From assembly GCA_947095535.1 (NCBI GenBank), contig OX352773.1, forward strand, positions 103,865,948 to 103,929,947: DNA of 64,000 bases, given 5' to 3'. Of the stretch, positions 20,458 through 29,760 are shown piece by piece. Both the position numbers and the translations under genes were made by a program. Below the pieces are notes generated by a model that saw nothing but the letters and a program-made list of their open reading frames with translations, was not told the DNA's origin and ran no database searches. Each line of letters opens with the position of its first letter. The stretch's first letter is position 1. The stretch comes from Poecilobothrus nobilitatus. Taxonomy: Eukaryota > Arthropoda > Insecta > Diptera > Dolichopodidae.

Positions 20458-21283
20458 TTAGCGGTTTTTTGATGTCAGAAATAATCCAAGTCCCTGTTTA
20501 TATGGTTTTAAATGTAAACCCCTTCCTCTTAGAGCAATAGCTTCCATTGTTTTATTATGACATTCACTTTCATTTAACTGCACCTTAGCATTTTTAGCAT
20601 CATTAACAGCTTTAGTTATACCAGCAGCACCACCTGCAAGAGCTCCGACAGCTGATAAACCTGCGAACATTGGAATTAATGGTAGAATGCCACCAGTTTT
20701 AGGAACAGAAATAATGCGTGGTATTTTAATTGATTTTCTATTTTTGCTTATATTTCTAGCAGCTTTCAGCGCAATTTTGATAGCGTCATTTTGCTTATTA
20801 GATTTATACCCTTTAATAGCTATTCTAGCTTCTTGAATGACTCTTCTTAAGGGTTGCTTTTTCGGTGCTTTCTTTGCTTCCTTCTTGCAACCCATACCAA
20901 GTCTAATTTTTGTTTTCATTGCGTTTGTAACAAGAAATCCGTTTGCTTTTTCACTTAAAGTTGAATCACGCGATTTAACTCTTTGCCAAGCTTTCTCAGC
21001 TAATATTTTATCAGCTATATGACGATCAGAAATATTAATATGTATGATAAATATTAATATGTTTAGAATATGCACTATCGTGTTCACGATATGCATCATC
21101 TAATTGGTTTATTCCTTTATCCCCACGTTCTAGACGTTTTTTAAGTTTTGTTCCTGGTCCACAATAATTATATCCAGGTATATGTGCTTCAAATGGTAAT
21201 TTAGTAATTATGGAATTTAATACACCACCTTTTTTTTTGATTTCTGATTTACAACTGATTGCATTTCTCTTGTAACTGATCAT
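20458..21283 (-). pseudogene. Phospholipase A2 / virion core fusion protein, copy 2
   Basis: Same layout and same 19-base frameshifting duplication (around 21031-21063) as copy 1. In copy 2 the calcium loop is the canonical YNYCGPGT, but the Cys before the catalytic pair is Tyr (DAYREHDSAY). So the two copies have lost different conserved residues since the duplication, as expected for decay without selection. Confidence 0.75.
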
Positions 21284-21374
21284 ATTTAATCTTATATCGG
21301 TGAAAGTTCAATATGGATTGTTTTGATTAAGACATATAAATATAGTTTTATATGAAATTGATTTAGTTGCTAAA
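21284..21374. promoter_or_regulatory. Divergent promoter between core protein and ATPase, copy 2
   Basis: The same 91-base divergent spacer as at 13693-13783, with TATAAATATAG near 21335. Confidence 0.45.
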
Positions 21375-22078
21375 ATGAAGTTTATCAAAAAAGGTGAAAC
21401 AATAAAGATTATGAATTTTGATGAGAAATGTAATATTATTAAAGAGTATAAGAAACACGGAGAAATACTACCAAACAGTATTCGAGGATTAATTGTTGGA
21501 CCATCTAATTGTGGTAAAACAAATGTCATGTTAAGCATGTTATTAGATCCAAAAGGTCTTAAATTTCAAAATATATACATTTATTCGAAATCATTACACC
21601 AGCCGAAGTATCAGTATTTTAAAAAAATTATAAAACCTATTAAAGGAATGGGATATAATGAATTTTCAAATAATTCAGATGTAGTTAAACCATCAGAATC
21701 CCAGCCTAATTCAATATTCATATTTGATGATGTTGCATGTGATAAACAATATAAAGTGAGGGAATATTTTTGTATGGGACGGCATCAAAACGTCGACAAT
21801 ATTTATGTCAATCTTTCTATTTATGTCAATCATATACTCGAATTCCTAAACATTTAATAAGAGATAATGCAAATTTTATAATTTTATTTAAGCAAGATGA
21901 TTTAAAATTAAAGCATATCTATAATGATCATGTTAATGCAGATATGTCCTTTAAGCAATTTAAAGATATATGCACACATTGTTGGCGAAATAGCTATGGA
22001 TTTTTACTTATTGATAAAGATAGAGCTTTAAATAATGGTCGCTATAAAAGAAATTTTGAAGAATGTGTTCAATTATAA
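21375..22078 (+). pseudogene. ATPase: Packaging ATPase (FtsK/HerA type), copy 2, one frame lesion
   Basis: ATG 21375 opens a frame with Walker A GPSNCGKT (residues 42-49), IYIYSKSLHQPKYQYF, Walker B IFIFDDVA (114-121) and the arginine-bearing MGRHQNVD. Near 21797-21825 the sequence TTTATGTCAATC occurs twice; this templated insertion shifts frame. The C-terminal part (TRIPKHLIRDNANFIILFKQ ... RNSYGFLLIDKD) continues in another frame to TAA 22076. Expected full product about 230 residues, normal for Polinton packaging ATPases. Broken in both cassettes. Confidence 0.9.
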
Positions 22079-22088
22079 ACATATATAA

Positions 22089-22225
22089 TATACCGTTCAT
22101 AACAACAACAGATCAGATCAACAACAGCAGCATATCAGATCAGGAACAACAACAGATCAGATCAGACCAGTTTCGATTCAATACAGATCAGGTCAGATCA
22201 GTTGCAGTTCAATAGCAGTTCAATC
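22089..22225 (+). repeat. CAGATCAG-rich leader, copy 2
   Basis: Same degenerate GATC-rich array as at 14497-14633. Confidence 0.6.
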
Positions 22226-22569
22226 ATGAATAAAACCTTTAATGAAAAAGTCTTAAAAGACATAATTAAAACGAGAAAAAATTTGCAAAGGAAATATAAA
22301 ACATTAAAAACTGGAAAAATAGCAGAGGAGCAATATTTGGAGGAAACATTTAAGCCAATTGTAGAGCCAATTAAAAAATTAACTAATATTGTGAAAAAGC
22401 AGGAAGTGAAACCGGAAGATGAATCCAAAACTACTGATAATGATAAAATTAGTATGACACCATTCATGCATAAAACGGAAACACCAAAGAAAAAGAAATC
22501 AGATTTTGAAAGTTTTAAGACATCAACACCTAACACTACTACATTTTCAACTTCTAAATTGACTGCCGA

Positions 22570-22600
<31 letters not shown>

Positions 22601-23179
22601 CCTTTATACAGCTATAATAAATCAAAAATTGATAAGAGTTATGGACCATATCTTGACCTAAAATCAAACATAAGAAAATTAGGTAATTCAACGTTTAGTA
22701 TTAATGAAAATAATCATAACATAATTATTAATGGTGAGACCTTTGAGGGAACTGAAGGTTTGCATAACCTTATATTTAAAAAGAAACCAGTGAATTATAC
22801 TGAAAATGATTTAAAACAGTATCAAAGAATTTTGGAAAAAACTAATGCTCATAGGAGAAATTATGATTCATTGGAACAAATTAAAGGAAATAAGGGTTAT
22901 AAATATCAAAATATTATAAAACACCTGTATAAACATGAATATAATACGAGAACTAAAAAAGGAAATTCTTATTCTAATAAAAATTTATTAGCATTGCCAC
23001 ACTCTTCTAATATGTTATATTCAAACCGCCAGATTCAATATACTTATTGGGATGACCCTAATGAATTAGTTGATAGATTGGAGCTTTTGATTGCATCAGA
23101 AATGTCTGGTAACAATAATCATCATAATGAAATCAATTCCATTATTGAAGAACTCAGAGAAGCTAATATAATTGAGTAA
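22226..23179 (+). CDS. Conserved Polinton protein (DUF8207-like), copy 2
   Basis: Identical 317-residue frame to copy 1, with poly-Ser region and YWDDPNELVDRLELLIAS C-terminus. Complete conservation while neighbours decay may only reflect the recent duplication. Confidence 0.75.
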
Positions 23180-23203
23180 TAAATATTTTAAAGTAACACT
23201 TAC

Positions 23204-23701
23204 ATGATGACAATTGACAAATTTGGTCATACTCGAGCTCAACCATATAAAAATAAACCGTTAAACAGCCATATAATAAGTTTTCCTTTAACTTCAGAAG
23301 GAAATTATGATCTATAAAATAAGCAATTCGCAAATGTTAGAACACCCATTAATCCAACAGATGTTGTAACAAAAAGTTATATTGATAATCAATTCGATAT
23401 TCATGATGAAAGTATAACAAATCTTTTTATAGATTTTCAAAGAGAAAATGCTGACTGGGTAAATACACAACTTTCAGATGCAAATGAAACCATAAAACAA
23501 TATACTGAAAATGAAATTAGCAAATTAGATGATAAATTAAGAACTTTTATTGAAGAAAAAATTGAAAGACATAATTCGTTTATCTGGAGCAGCATGGAAA
23601 AGGAAATTAAAAATGCTATGCATTTCGTAGATACGAATGCTGCAGAAATTCTTAAAAACTTTGAACTTCGAATAAAACTTTTGGAAACAAATAGTAAATA
23701 A
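23204..23701 (+). pseudogene. Fibre-like coiled-coil protein, copy 2, same in-frame stop
   Basis: Same frame and same TAA (23315-23317) as copy 1; one substitution (Arg against Lys in DDKLRTFIEE). Fibre-like TDVVTKSYID motif and coiled coil present. Confidence 0.55.
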
Positions 23702-23733
23702 ATTTGTCTGTACTAAAGATTTAGGCATTAAAC

Positions 23734-24024
23734 ATGGATATATCACGAATCGGATATAAATTGAATAATTTTCTAAATATATATGAAGATATTCTATTAG
23801 AAGAACATTATACTGAATTAAAAGATCATTTTAATTTTTTGGTGCAGTTCAAAAATTCAGTGCAGTTGGAAACAAGAAATCATGGTATTCATTATACTAT
23901 ATGCCCATATGCGTCAGATTCATCTGATTCATACCCAGATACATGTCCATGTATGTCGGCTGAACGAATAATGATAAGAATTGTGAAATTAATGAAATTA
24001 TATGAGAGAATTAAAAATAAATAA
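23734..24024 (+). CDS. Unidentified 96-residue protein, copy 2
   Basis: Identical protein to copy 1; one silent change (GCG against GCA in the PYASDS segment). Unrecognised. Confidence 0.6.
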   Translation: MDISRIGYKLNNFLNIYEDILLEEHYTELKDHFNFLVQFKNSVQLETRNHGIHYTICPYASDSSDSYPDTCPCMSAERIMIRIVKLMKLYERIKNK

Positions 24025-24083
24025 AACTATTTAAATTAAAAAAAAAAATAAATAAGCATTATAATTATTGTTTCATATTTAAA

Positions 24084-24449
24084 ATGAGTCAGAGTGAGGT
24101 GGTTGATTTATTTGAATGGCTTAACATTTTGGATTCCTCTGAAGAGAGTGATGTAGAGAAGGAGGAGGAGGAAGTGAAAAACGATGGCCAAAAGCTGATG
24201 AAAAGAGTTCGTTTTGATTTAAAACCTCAAATCCATATATTGTACACATGGAACTCTGCGCATAAATTAGCTCGACAAAAATATTGGGAGATTATAGCTC
24301 TAGATCGAGTAAGATTTAATAAAAGAATTGAAAATACTGATAACCTTATCTCTAACGTTTTAAATAAAAACCATCGTCAGCATATTTTTAATGACAGATT
24401 TTCTAATTACAACCTCATAACAGAAATAAAACTAGATCATTCATCATGA
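24084..24449 (+). CDS. PPP1R15/GADD34-like PP1-recruiting protein, copy 2
   Basis: Same 121-residue protein with KRVRF docking motif and W-E...DRVRF...RI core. It differs at one acidic-region residue (Asn34 for Asp). The TGA stop overlaps the integrase ATG by four bases (ATGA at 24446-24449), so in this copy the gene is directly coupled to an intact integrase. Confidence 0.75.
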   Translation: MSQSEVVDLFEWLNILDSSEESDVEKEEEEVKNDGQKLMKRVRFDLKPQIHILYTWNSAHKLARQKYWEIIALDRVRFNKRIENTDNLISNVLNKNHRQHIFNDRFSNYNLITEIKLDHSS

Positions 24450-25366
24450 CTAAGAGAGAGGTTGTTGAAGAATTACATAAGCCAGCTCGAAAAAATTTTA
24501 AAAGGCGTAGAGTAATTATCAAAGGTTATGATGATCTCTGGCAAGCAGATTTGGTAGAAATGGGTTTATATGCTAAAGAAAATAAAACATTTCGATTCTT
24601 ACTAACCGTAATCGATACCTTTTCGAAATATGCCTGGGCTATTCCAATAAAAAATAAAACAGCTCAAAATGTTGCTCAGGCAATGCAATCAATTTTCACA
24701 AAATTTAACAGATATCCAAAAAATCTTCAGACTGATGATGGAAAAGAATTCTTCAACATAACTTTTAAAAATTTAATGAGAAATTATAAAATCAATCATT
24801 ACTCAACTTTTAGCTCATTAAAAGCACCTATTGTAGAGCGCTTTAATCGCACTTTAAAAGAAAAAATGTGGAAAGAATTCAGCTTTAATGGAAATTACAA
24901 ATGGATAGGCATAATTGAAAGTTTAGTTCATCAATATAATCACAAAAAACATCGCACAATTGGAAGATCTCCATCAGATATAAATGAAAAAAATGCTAAT
25001 GAGCTGCTGTCAAGTGTTTATAATCATATAAAAATTTCACCACCGGCTAAATTCAAAATTGGTGACTCAGTTCGGATAAGCAAGTTTAAACACGTTTTTG
25101 AAAAAGGTTATACACCCAATTGGACAACTGAAATATTTAAGATAAGAAAACTGCAAATTACTAATCCCGTAACATATTTGCTAGAAGATTATCAACACAA
25201 TCCAATAGAAGGAAGCTTTTATGAAGCAGAACTATTAAAAACAAAAATTAAAGATATTTACTTAATTGAAAAAATATTAAAATATAAGGATGATAAAGCT
25301 TTTGTTAAATGGCTTGGGTTTCCTTCAAGTCATAATTCATGGATAAATAAAACAGATTTAATTTAA
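24446..25366 (+). CDS. INT: Retroviral-like integrase of Polinton-A, intact
   Basis: 306 residues. The start MTKREVVEELHKPARKNF followed by a basic stretch is the usual Polinton beginning. Catalytic DDE triad: D35 (WQADLVEMG), D97 (LQTDDGKEFF) and E131 (APIVERFNRTLKEKMW), about 33 residues between the last two, as in retroviral integrases. Around residues 205-230 an SH3-like segment (AKFKIGDSVRISKFKHVFEK) and at the end a chromodomain-like module (KAFVKWLGFPSSHNSW). It would insert the linear element with a six-base staggered cut, matching the TATTTA duplication. No stop or frameshift: the only core replication/integration gene still open. Confidence 0.95.
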   Translation: MTKREVVEELHKPARKNFKRRRVIIKGYDDLWQADLVEMGLYAKENKTFRFLLTVIDTFSKYAWAIPIKNKTAQNVAQAMQSIFTKFNRYPKNLQTDDGKEFFNITFKNLMRNYKINHYSTFSSLKAPIVERFNRTLKEKMWKEFSFNGNYKWIGIIESLVHQYNHKKHRTIGRSPSDINEKNANELLSSVYNHIKISPPAKFKIGDSVRISKFKHVFEKGYTPNWTTEIFKIRKLQITNPVTYLLEDYQHNPIEGSFYEAELLKTKIKDIYLIEKILKYKDDKAFVKWLGFPSSHNSWINKTDLI

Positions 25367-25462
25367 AAAAATTCATTTTATTTATATAAAAAATATTTAA
25401 TATATATCCATATTATATGTTTGCTTAATATTACGTAAATCAATTAAAGTATTCTGTGATTT

Positions 25463-26017
25463 TTACAGAGTATCATAAATCGTATATTTTTCCAATTCTC
25501 CATTACTTAAAATTCTATTAGAAGCAATTTCCATATATTCCAAACATTCAATTTTTAACGAGTGTTGCTTAAATTTTGCATCATATGAACAGCGAACTTT
25601 TATTTCTTCATTTTCAGCATATTCTAAACGAAAATGTCTATAAAAAACGTTTTCACTTTCTATGATACCACCAATACTTCTTTCCTTTAACAAAAGATCT
25701 TGTCTAAATGCTTCAATTGCTTGCTCTGCTGTTATATATTGTGGAATTGAATCAGCTTTCATAATTTGATCATCAGCAATAAGTTTTTCAGTTATACCAT
25801 CAAATGTTGGAGTGGTTATTGTTGTTGTTGTTGGAATTTCAGATGAAAGTACATATTTTAACAATTTTACAGATAAATTTATTTGAATAGTTTCATTATT
25901 TGGAAGTATAACATTGAAATTTGCGCTTCCATAAGCTGACTGATCTAGTCTTATATTAGGAGTAGGTGCTGAATAGATTCCAATGGTTAATAAACTCAAC
26001 AAATAAAATAATTTCAT
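25463..26017 (-). CDS. Secreted or virion-surface protein of unknown function
   Basis: 184 residues from ATG 26017. The first 20 residues, MKLFYLLSLLTIGIYSAPTP, form a clean signal peptide with a likely cleavage after IYS-A. The mature part has a Thr-rich linker (PTTTTITTP), an acidic helical region (YITAEQAIEAFRQDLLLKE) and a C-terminal domain with a Cys pair (VRCSYDAKF ... KIECLEYM). No transmembrane helix after the signal. I do not recognise the family. Its place beside integrase at the element's right end, opposite in direction, marks it as accessory cargo. Confidence 0.65.
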   Translation of the reverse strand: MKLFYLLSLLTIGIYSAPTPNIRLDQSAYGSANFNVILPNNETIQINLSVKLLKYVLSSEIPTTTTITTPTFDGITEKLIADDQIMKADSIPQYITAEQAIEAFRQDLLLKERSIGGIIESENVFYRHFRLEYAENEEIKVRCSYDAKFKQHSLKIECLEYMEIASNRILSNGELEKYTIYDTL

Positions 26018-26185
26018 AATGCTTGTAAAAATTAATATGTAAATATAATAATGATGATGCAGAATTAACACTTCACTCTACGAAAGTTAAATTTTAGTCT
26101 TTAAGTCTTTAAGTCTTTAAAATACTTTCATTTCTAGTAATATGTACAACCAAATAAATTTTTTCAACTTTTTTTTGTTGTTCTT

Positions 26186-26500
26186 TTACTTTCTAGAACT
26201 TTCTTTATCATGTAAAAATTTTACTTGACTTATGATGGTGCAAACGTATAAAAACAATGGTAAATAGCGATCTCTTCCATCTGAAAAAGCTTCCATAAAA
26301 TCTAAATACTCATCTTTTAGTTTTTCAAGTAATATTCTAAACTTAGTTAAAATGTCACCAACTTTTGATTTATTATTTTTTTCATTATACATGTTTTCTA
26401 TTGATGATATATATAAAATTTCGTCATCAATTCGTTTTCTTATCATTGACTTTTTTGACTCATTTTGATTCTCTTCATATTCATTAAAAGTAGAAGACAT
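26186..26500 (-). CDS. Unidentified 104-residue helical protein
   Basis: Starts MSSTFNEYEENQNESKKSMI; charged and helical, with a Lys/Glu-rich centre and a hydrophobic patch YLPLFLYVCTIISQVKFL near residues 79-96, too short and mixed to call a membrane helix confidently. Unknown function. Second of three minus-strand ORFs at the right end. Confidence 0.5.
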   Translation of the reverse strand: MSSTFNEYEENQNESKKSMIRKRIDDEILYISSIENMYNEKNNKSKVGDILTKFRILLEKLKDEYLDFMEAFSDGRDRYLPLFLYVCTIISQVKFLHDKESSRK

Positions 26501-26553
26501 TGACTCAATGTGTTGAGTTTGAGATTCTTACCGAAATCATTTGGTAATATGCT

Positions 26554-26919
26554 TCAAATATTTTTCTCTATCATCTCCCAATCTTCTTCCTCTGCAAATG
26601 GGCAATCAGCATCAAACTTATTTGGTATTTGAGGCTTTTTTTTATTTTGTGGGTTTCTTATTGCTCCAATAATACAAATATCTCCTCCATATACTTCAAT
26701 TTTTATACGTTGCCAATCAAAATGCGGTAGCATTAACTTGCCAGTTGATGACTCACCGTTTCTAATTTTAAATACACAAACTCTTTGTCCCTGTTCTGGA
26801 GTTACGTATATCTCCAAAAAATCATGAAATATTTTCCAATTAATTATTTGTATTGATTTCCATTTGTGTCCACAAATACAATATTTATACCCATGTGCAA
26901 TTATATCACACCAAAACAT
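26554..26919 (-). CDS. Unidentified 121-residue protein with N-terminal Cys/His cluster
   Basis: Starts MFWCDIIAHGYKYCICGHKW, with Cys and His spaced like a zinc-binding knuckle, then a beta-rich region (LEIYVTPEQGQRVCVFKIRN, WQRIKIEVYGGDICIIG) and an acidic end. No family recognised. It is the gene nearest the right TIR, so its promoter probably lies in the TIR-proximal 230 bases. Confidence 0.5.
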   Translation of the reverse strand: MFWCDIIAHGYKYCICGHKWKSIQIINWKIFHDFLEIYVTPEQGQRVCVFKIRNGESSTGKLMLPHFDWQRIKIEVYGGDICIIGAIRNPQNKKKPQIPNKFDADCPFAEEEDWEMIEKNI

Positions 26920-27151
26920 GTCTATCCTTACTAATCTTGTTGTGTAATGATGATCTTAATCTTACAAATACCCCTTTTAACCAACAAATTTTTAACAGTC
27001 TTTAGAAAAATCACATTTTGTTTTTGCTCTTTTTCTTTTTATTTTTTCAATATTAAAATTTGAACATTTTTTATATCAACAATTATTCAATAACTCATCG
27101 GAATTCCCTGACGTCATTATTCATTTCTTCATATATCTTTTTTTTATTCAA
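26920..27151. other. Spacer between last ORF and right TIR
   Basis: AT-rich with poly-T tracts. It contains GACGTCATTA near 27110; a related GACGTAATTTT lies in the TIR at 27258. No coding frame. Confidence 0.4.
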
Positions 27152-28187
27152 AACATATTTCATAATTTAATTTTTTTTTTACTTTACTCACTTTCTATAT
27201 GAATCTATGAACTTTTTATTTCATTAAACTTTTATCAGCCACGTTTACGGAATCCCCTGACGTAATTTTTTACAAATTAGACTTTTTCTTTTATTCTTCA
27301 AATCAAAATTTTCTTATCTAATTTTATATTTGAAAACCACTATAACATATTTTACTAAGAAAAAATTTGAAAATTTGAATTTAAATTTTATTAAATTTTC
27401 TTATCTAATTTTATATTTGAAAACCACTATAACATATTTTACTAAGAAAAAATTTAAATTTAAATTTTATTAAATTTTCTTATCTAATTTTATATTTGAA
27501 AACCACTATAAAATATTATTTTAATAAGAAGAAATTTGAATTTAAATTTTATATTCTTATCACAAAAGAAACCACAATAATACACCTACCTACTATAAGC
27601 TACTCAATTCCCAACAATTTCATTTTCAATAATAAGCAAAAATTATATTTTATTATTATGTGTGTAAACTCATTTCATAAACAAAAATTCAATCTCATAA
27701 TACTCCCAACTGTACTAGAATCGGCAAACCTAACTTCTCTCAGTTTCCAATCTAGACAATATCTCAGAATCTAGTCCCCCACCAGCTACAGGCCCCCAGA
27801 CCCCTAGCCCCTAAGCACCCAACCCTCAGCCGCCCAACCTCTAGCACCCAGACTCTAGCCAACAAAACTCTACCCGCAACAAAAAAAACCTGCATTCATT
27901 TCAAAACTAAAATTCAATTCCATTATACCCCACACTGACATTTTTTTAAATTCAAATTTTTTTAAATTCAAAATTAACCGCCACTAACGCGAATTTAAAT
28001 TCAAATTTTTTTAAATTTCAAAATTAACCGCCACTAACGCTAATTTAAATTCAAATTTTTTTTAAATTTCAAAATTAACCGCCACTAACGCGAAACCTCT
28101 ATAGGCATAAATTATAACTACTTTTTTTATACCTGGCAAAATAAATGACAGCTGTCAAAACTGTGGAATTGCCAGATTCTATCTACT
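27152..28187. repeat. Right terminal inverted repeat
   Basis: 1036 bases complementary to the left TIR. Holds three inner direct repeats (around 27300-27520), the C-rich form of the G block (27770-27860) and three outer modules with AATTAACCGCCACTAACGC (27975, 28021, 28073). Ends ...GATTCTATCTACT. It is uninterrupted and represents the ancestral TIR. Confidence 0.93.
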
Positions 28188-28193
28188 TATTTA
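28188..28193. repeat. Target-site duplication, right copy
   Basis: TATTTA directly after the element's terminal CT; identical to 3553-3558. Confidence 0.9.
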
Positions 28194-28450
28194 ATTAAAA
28201 TTATTTAATACTATTGTTTCGTTAAAATAATCAGCGTCTCCTTCTTGATGATTTATATCCCAAATTTCTTCTTCTTCAACATCGTCTGCGATTTGGTCTT
28301 CCTCCTTCAATTTAAGAAGCTCCGGCACAAATTCTTTTGTATCTGCCAACTCCTCATCCTCCACAGTGGATGTAATTTTGTCTTCCAGAATATGACTTTG
28401 TGTATTTATGTGCTCAGGAATATTGAGTACGTTAACGGTAATATGAGTAC
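28194..28450 (-). pseudogene. Acidic protein C-terminus (repeat family shared with 44.5 and 56.2 kb)
   Basis: Reverse reading gives an acidic frame with DEELADTKEFVPELLKLKEE and ending EEIWDINHQEGDADYFNE. The same protein is found on the minus strand at 44485-44740 and on the plus strand at 56200-56430 (IWEINNQEGDPDYF). Those copies lie near Polinton-B gene relics, so it is probably a Polinton-B gene. It forms the right flank of Polinton-A. Confidence 0.55.
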
Positions 28451-28889
28451 CATTTTAACACTCCCTGTTTCAAATGTTTAACTAAAATCTGCTTAAAAAA
28501 ACGATGATGTACTTAATGTTGCTCATTTAACATAAGAATCTTATACCCTAAGATCGATCGTACTGAAATTTTCAAAACAAATGTGTATGTCGTGGTTGAA
28601 TTCTGATTAACCCTTTGATTGCGTGAGAATACCTGGTTTCAAGTTATACCGGAATTATAGGGATAAAGTTGGTGGCTGGATTCGTGTTAGTGGTGTTGCA
28701 ATATATGTGTGATGTGGTATGGCAATTAGAATACTTAGCAAATGAACTCCAAATGATAAAATTCAGTACATGTTTGCTAAAAACTAAGTTAAAAACTAAC
28801 AAAGACCCTGTTTAACTTGGTGGTGTATATTTTCCGCATCCTTCTATAACACGCCTTATACCACTTAAACAAACACTTAATAATCTCTG

Positions 28890-29760
28890 CTAAATATAGT
28901 CATTGCTGGTGATTTTAATGTTGATCTGCTTGACACCAGTGAAGGTATGAAAACCAGATTTCTTAGTATGGATGATAATCTTTCCCTCAGTGTTATCAAT
29001 GACTACATTCCCACACGTTTTAGTACTAATCGTTCCTCTCTATTGAACTGTTTTCTTACTGTAATCAATCGAGTTGGTGATGTTGTATCTGTTGGGCAGA
29101 CCTCGATTCACGGTCTATCTGATATATGATCTGATATATCTTGCTTAGAAAACATCTATTTCAATTTCTAAAGATAATGTAACTTACCGGGATAACAAAA
29201 AATGGGAGTTGCAATGGTTCAATATTTATCTTTTACATGATATAAATGACAAAGTGCAGTTCTTCAACAGCTTCTTCAACAGTGGAAATCTAATAAATCG
29301 TCTCAAAATGGAGATAAATTTGTAACAGGGTAATCTTACTAAACCGGCAACCTAAAAAGCGCTACGTCGTCGGTAAATTAGATCCAAATTTGTCTTCTTC
29401 GACCTTCTGGGATAATGCATCCAAATTAAGCTTAAGTAAATCTAAAAACTGTGAACAAGTTGGAATATTGATGCTAATGAATTAAATAGAAATTCTTTAG
29501 TCAGTGGACCTTTGATTTCACAAGCTAACTCTTATAACAATCATTTATGGCTAAGATCTGGTATGGATGAATAAGTAATTTCAACTGATGTTGACTTCTC
29601 ATTCAATAATATTAATTGTACTTTCAATAATTTTATTCAATTTAAGTATGTTTGTGTTCTGCACAATCTGATTCCTTTTGCAACTCCTCAGTACTTATAT
29701 AACAAAGTTTGCTTTGGAGATCCACCAGATCAATAATCATCACTATTCCTCGACATAATA
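28890..29760 (+). pseudogene. Jockey-like LINE endonuclease relic
   Basis: AGDFNVDLLD near 28910 is the conserved endonuclease motif of Jockey-type non-LTR elements. The frame 28947-29129 continues RFSTNRSSLLNCFLTVINRV and IHGLSDI, followed by a decayed inter-domain region up to about 29760 with multiple stops. No reverse transcriptase follows, so it is truncated. Confidence 0.6.

Larger units (their letters stand above)
16906..24488. repeat. Virion cassette copy 2 of the tandem duplication
   Basis: Repeats 9316-16896 in direct orientation, offset 7590 to 7607 bases depending on local indels. Its right end runs on into the full integrase gene, so copy 2 is in the original right-hand context and copy 1 in the original left-hand context. 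Confidence 0.95.
3559..28187. mobile_element. Polinton/Maverick element (Polinton-A), near-complete, with tandem virion cassettes
   Basis: Bounded by inverted AGTAGATAGAATCTGGC termini, long TIRs and a TATTTA duplication. It encodes the hallmark set: protein-primed family B polymerase, retroviral-like integrase, adenain-type protease, FtsK/HerA-type packaging ATPase, double jelly-roll major capsid and single jelly-roll penton proteins. Size is 24.6 kb instead of the usual 15-20 kb because the 7.58-kb virion module is present twice. Polymerase, capsid, ATPase and core-protein genes are broken; integrase, penton, protease-like ORF, the conserved 317-residue protein, the PPP1R15-like gene and the right-end ORFs are open. 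The presence of phospholipase A2, hexon, penton and core genes is what is described for adintoviruses, so the element is probably an endogenised polintovirus rather than a simple transposon. Confidence 0.95.

Noticed and set aside
9316..24488. Reading the tandem cassettes as two separate Polintons
   Set aside because: There is no TIR, target duplication, polymerase or second complete integrase between them; only a truncated integrase start and filler.
9316..24488. Pure assembly artefact
   Set aside because: Copies carry private substitutions, a 17-base deletion and other indels, and the junction has filler; allelic haplotypes stitched together remain possible and need long reads.
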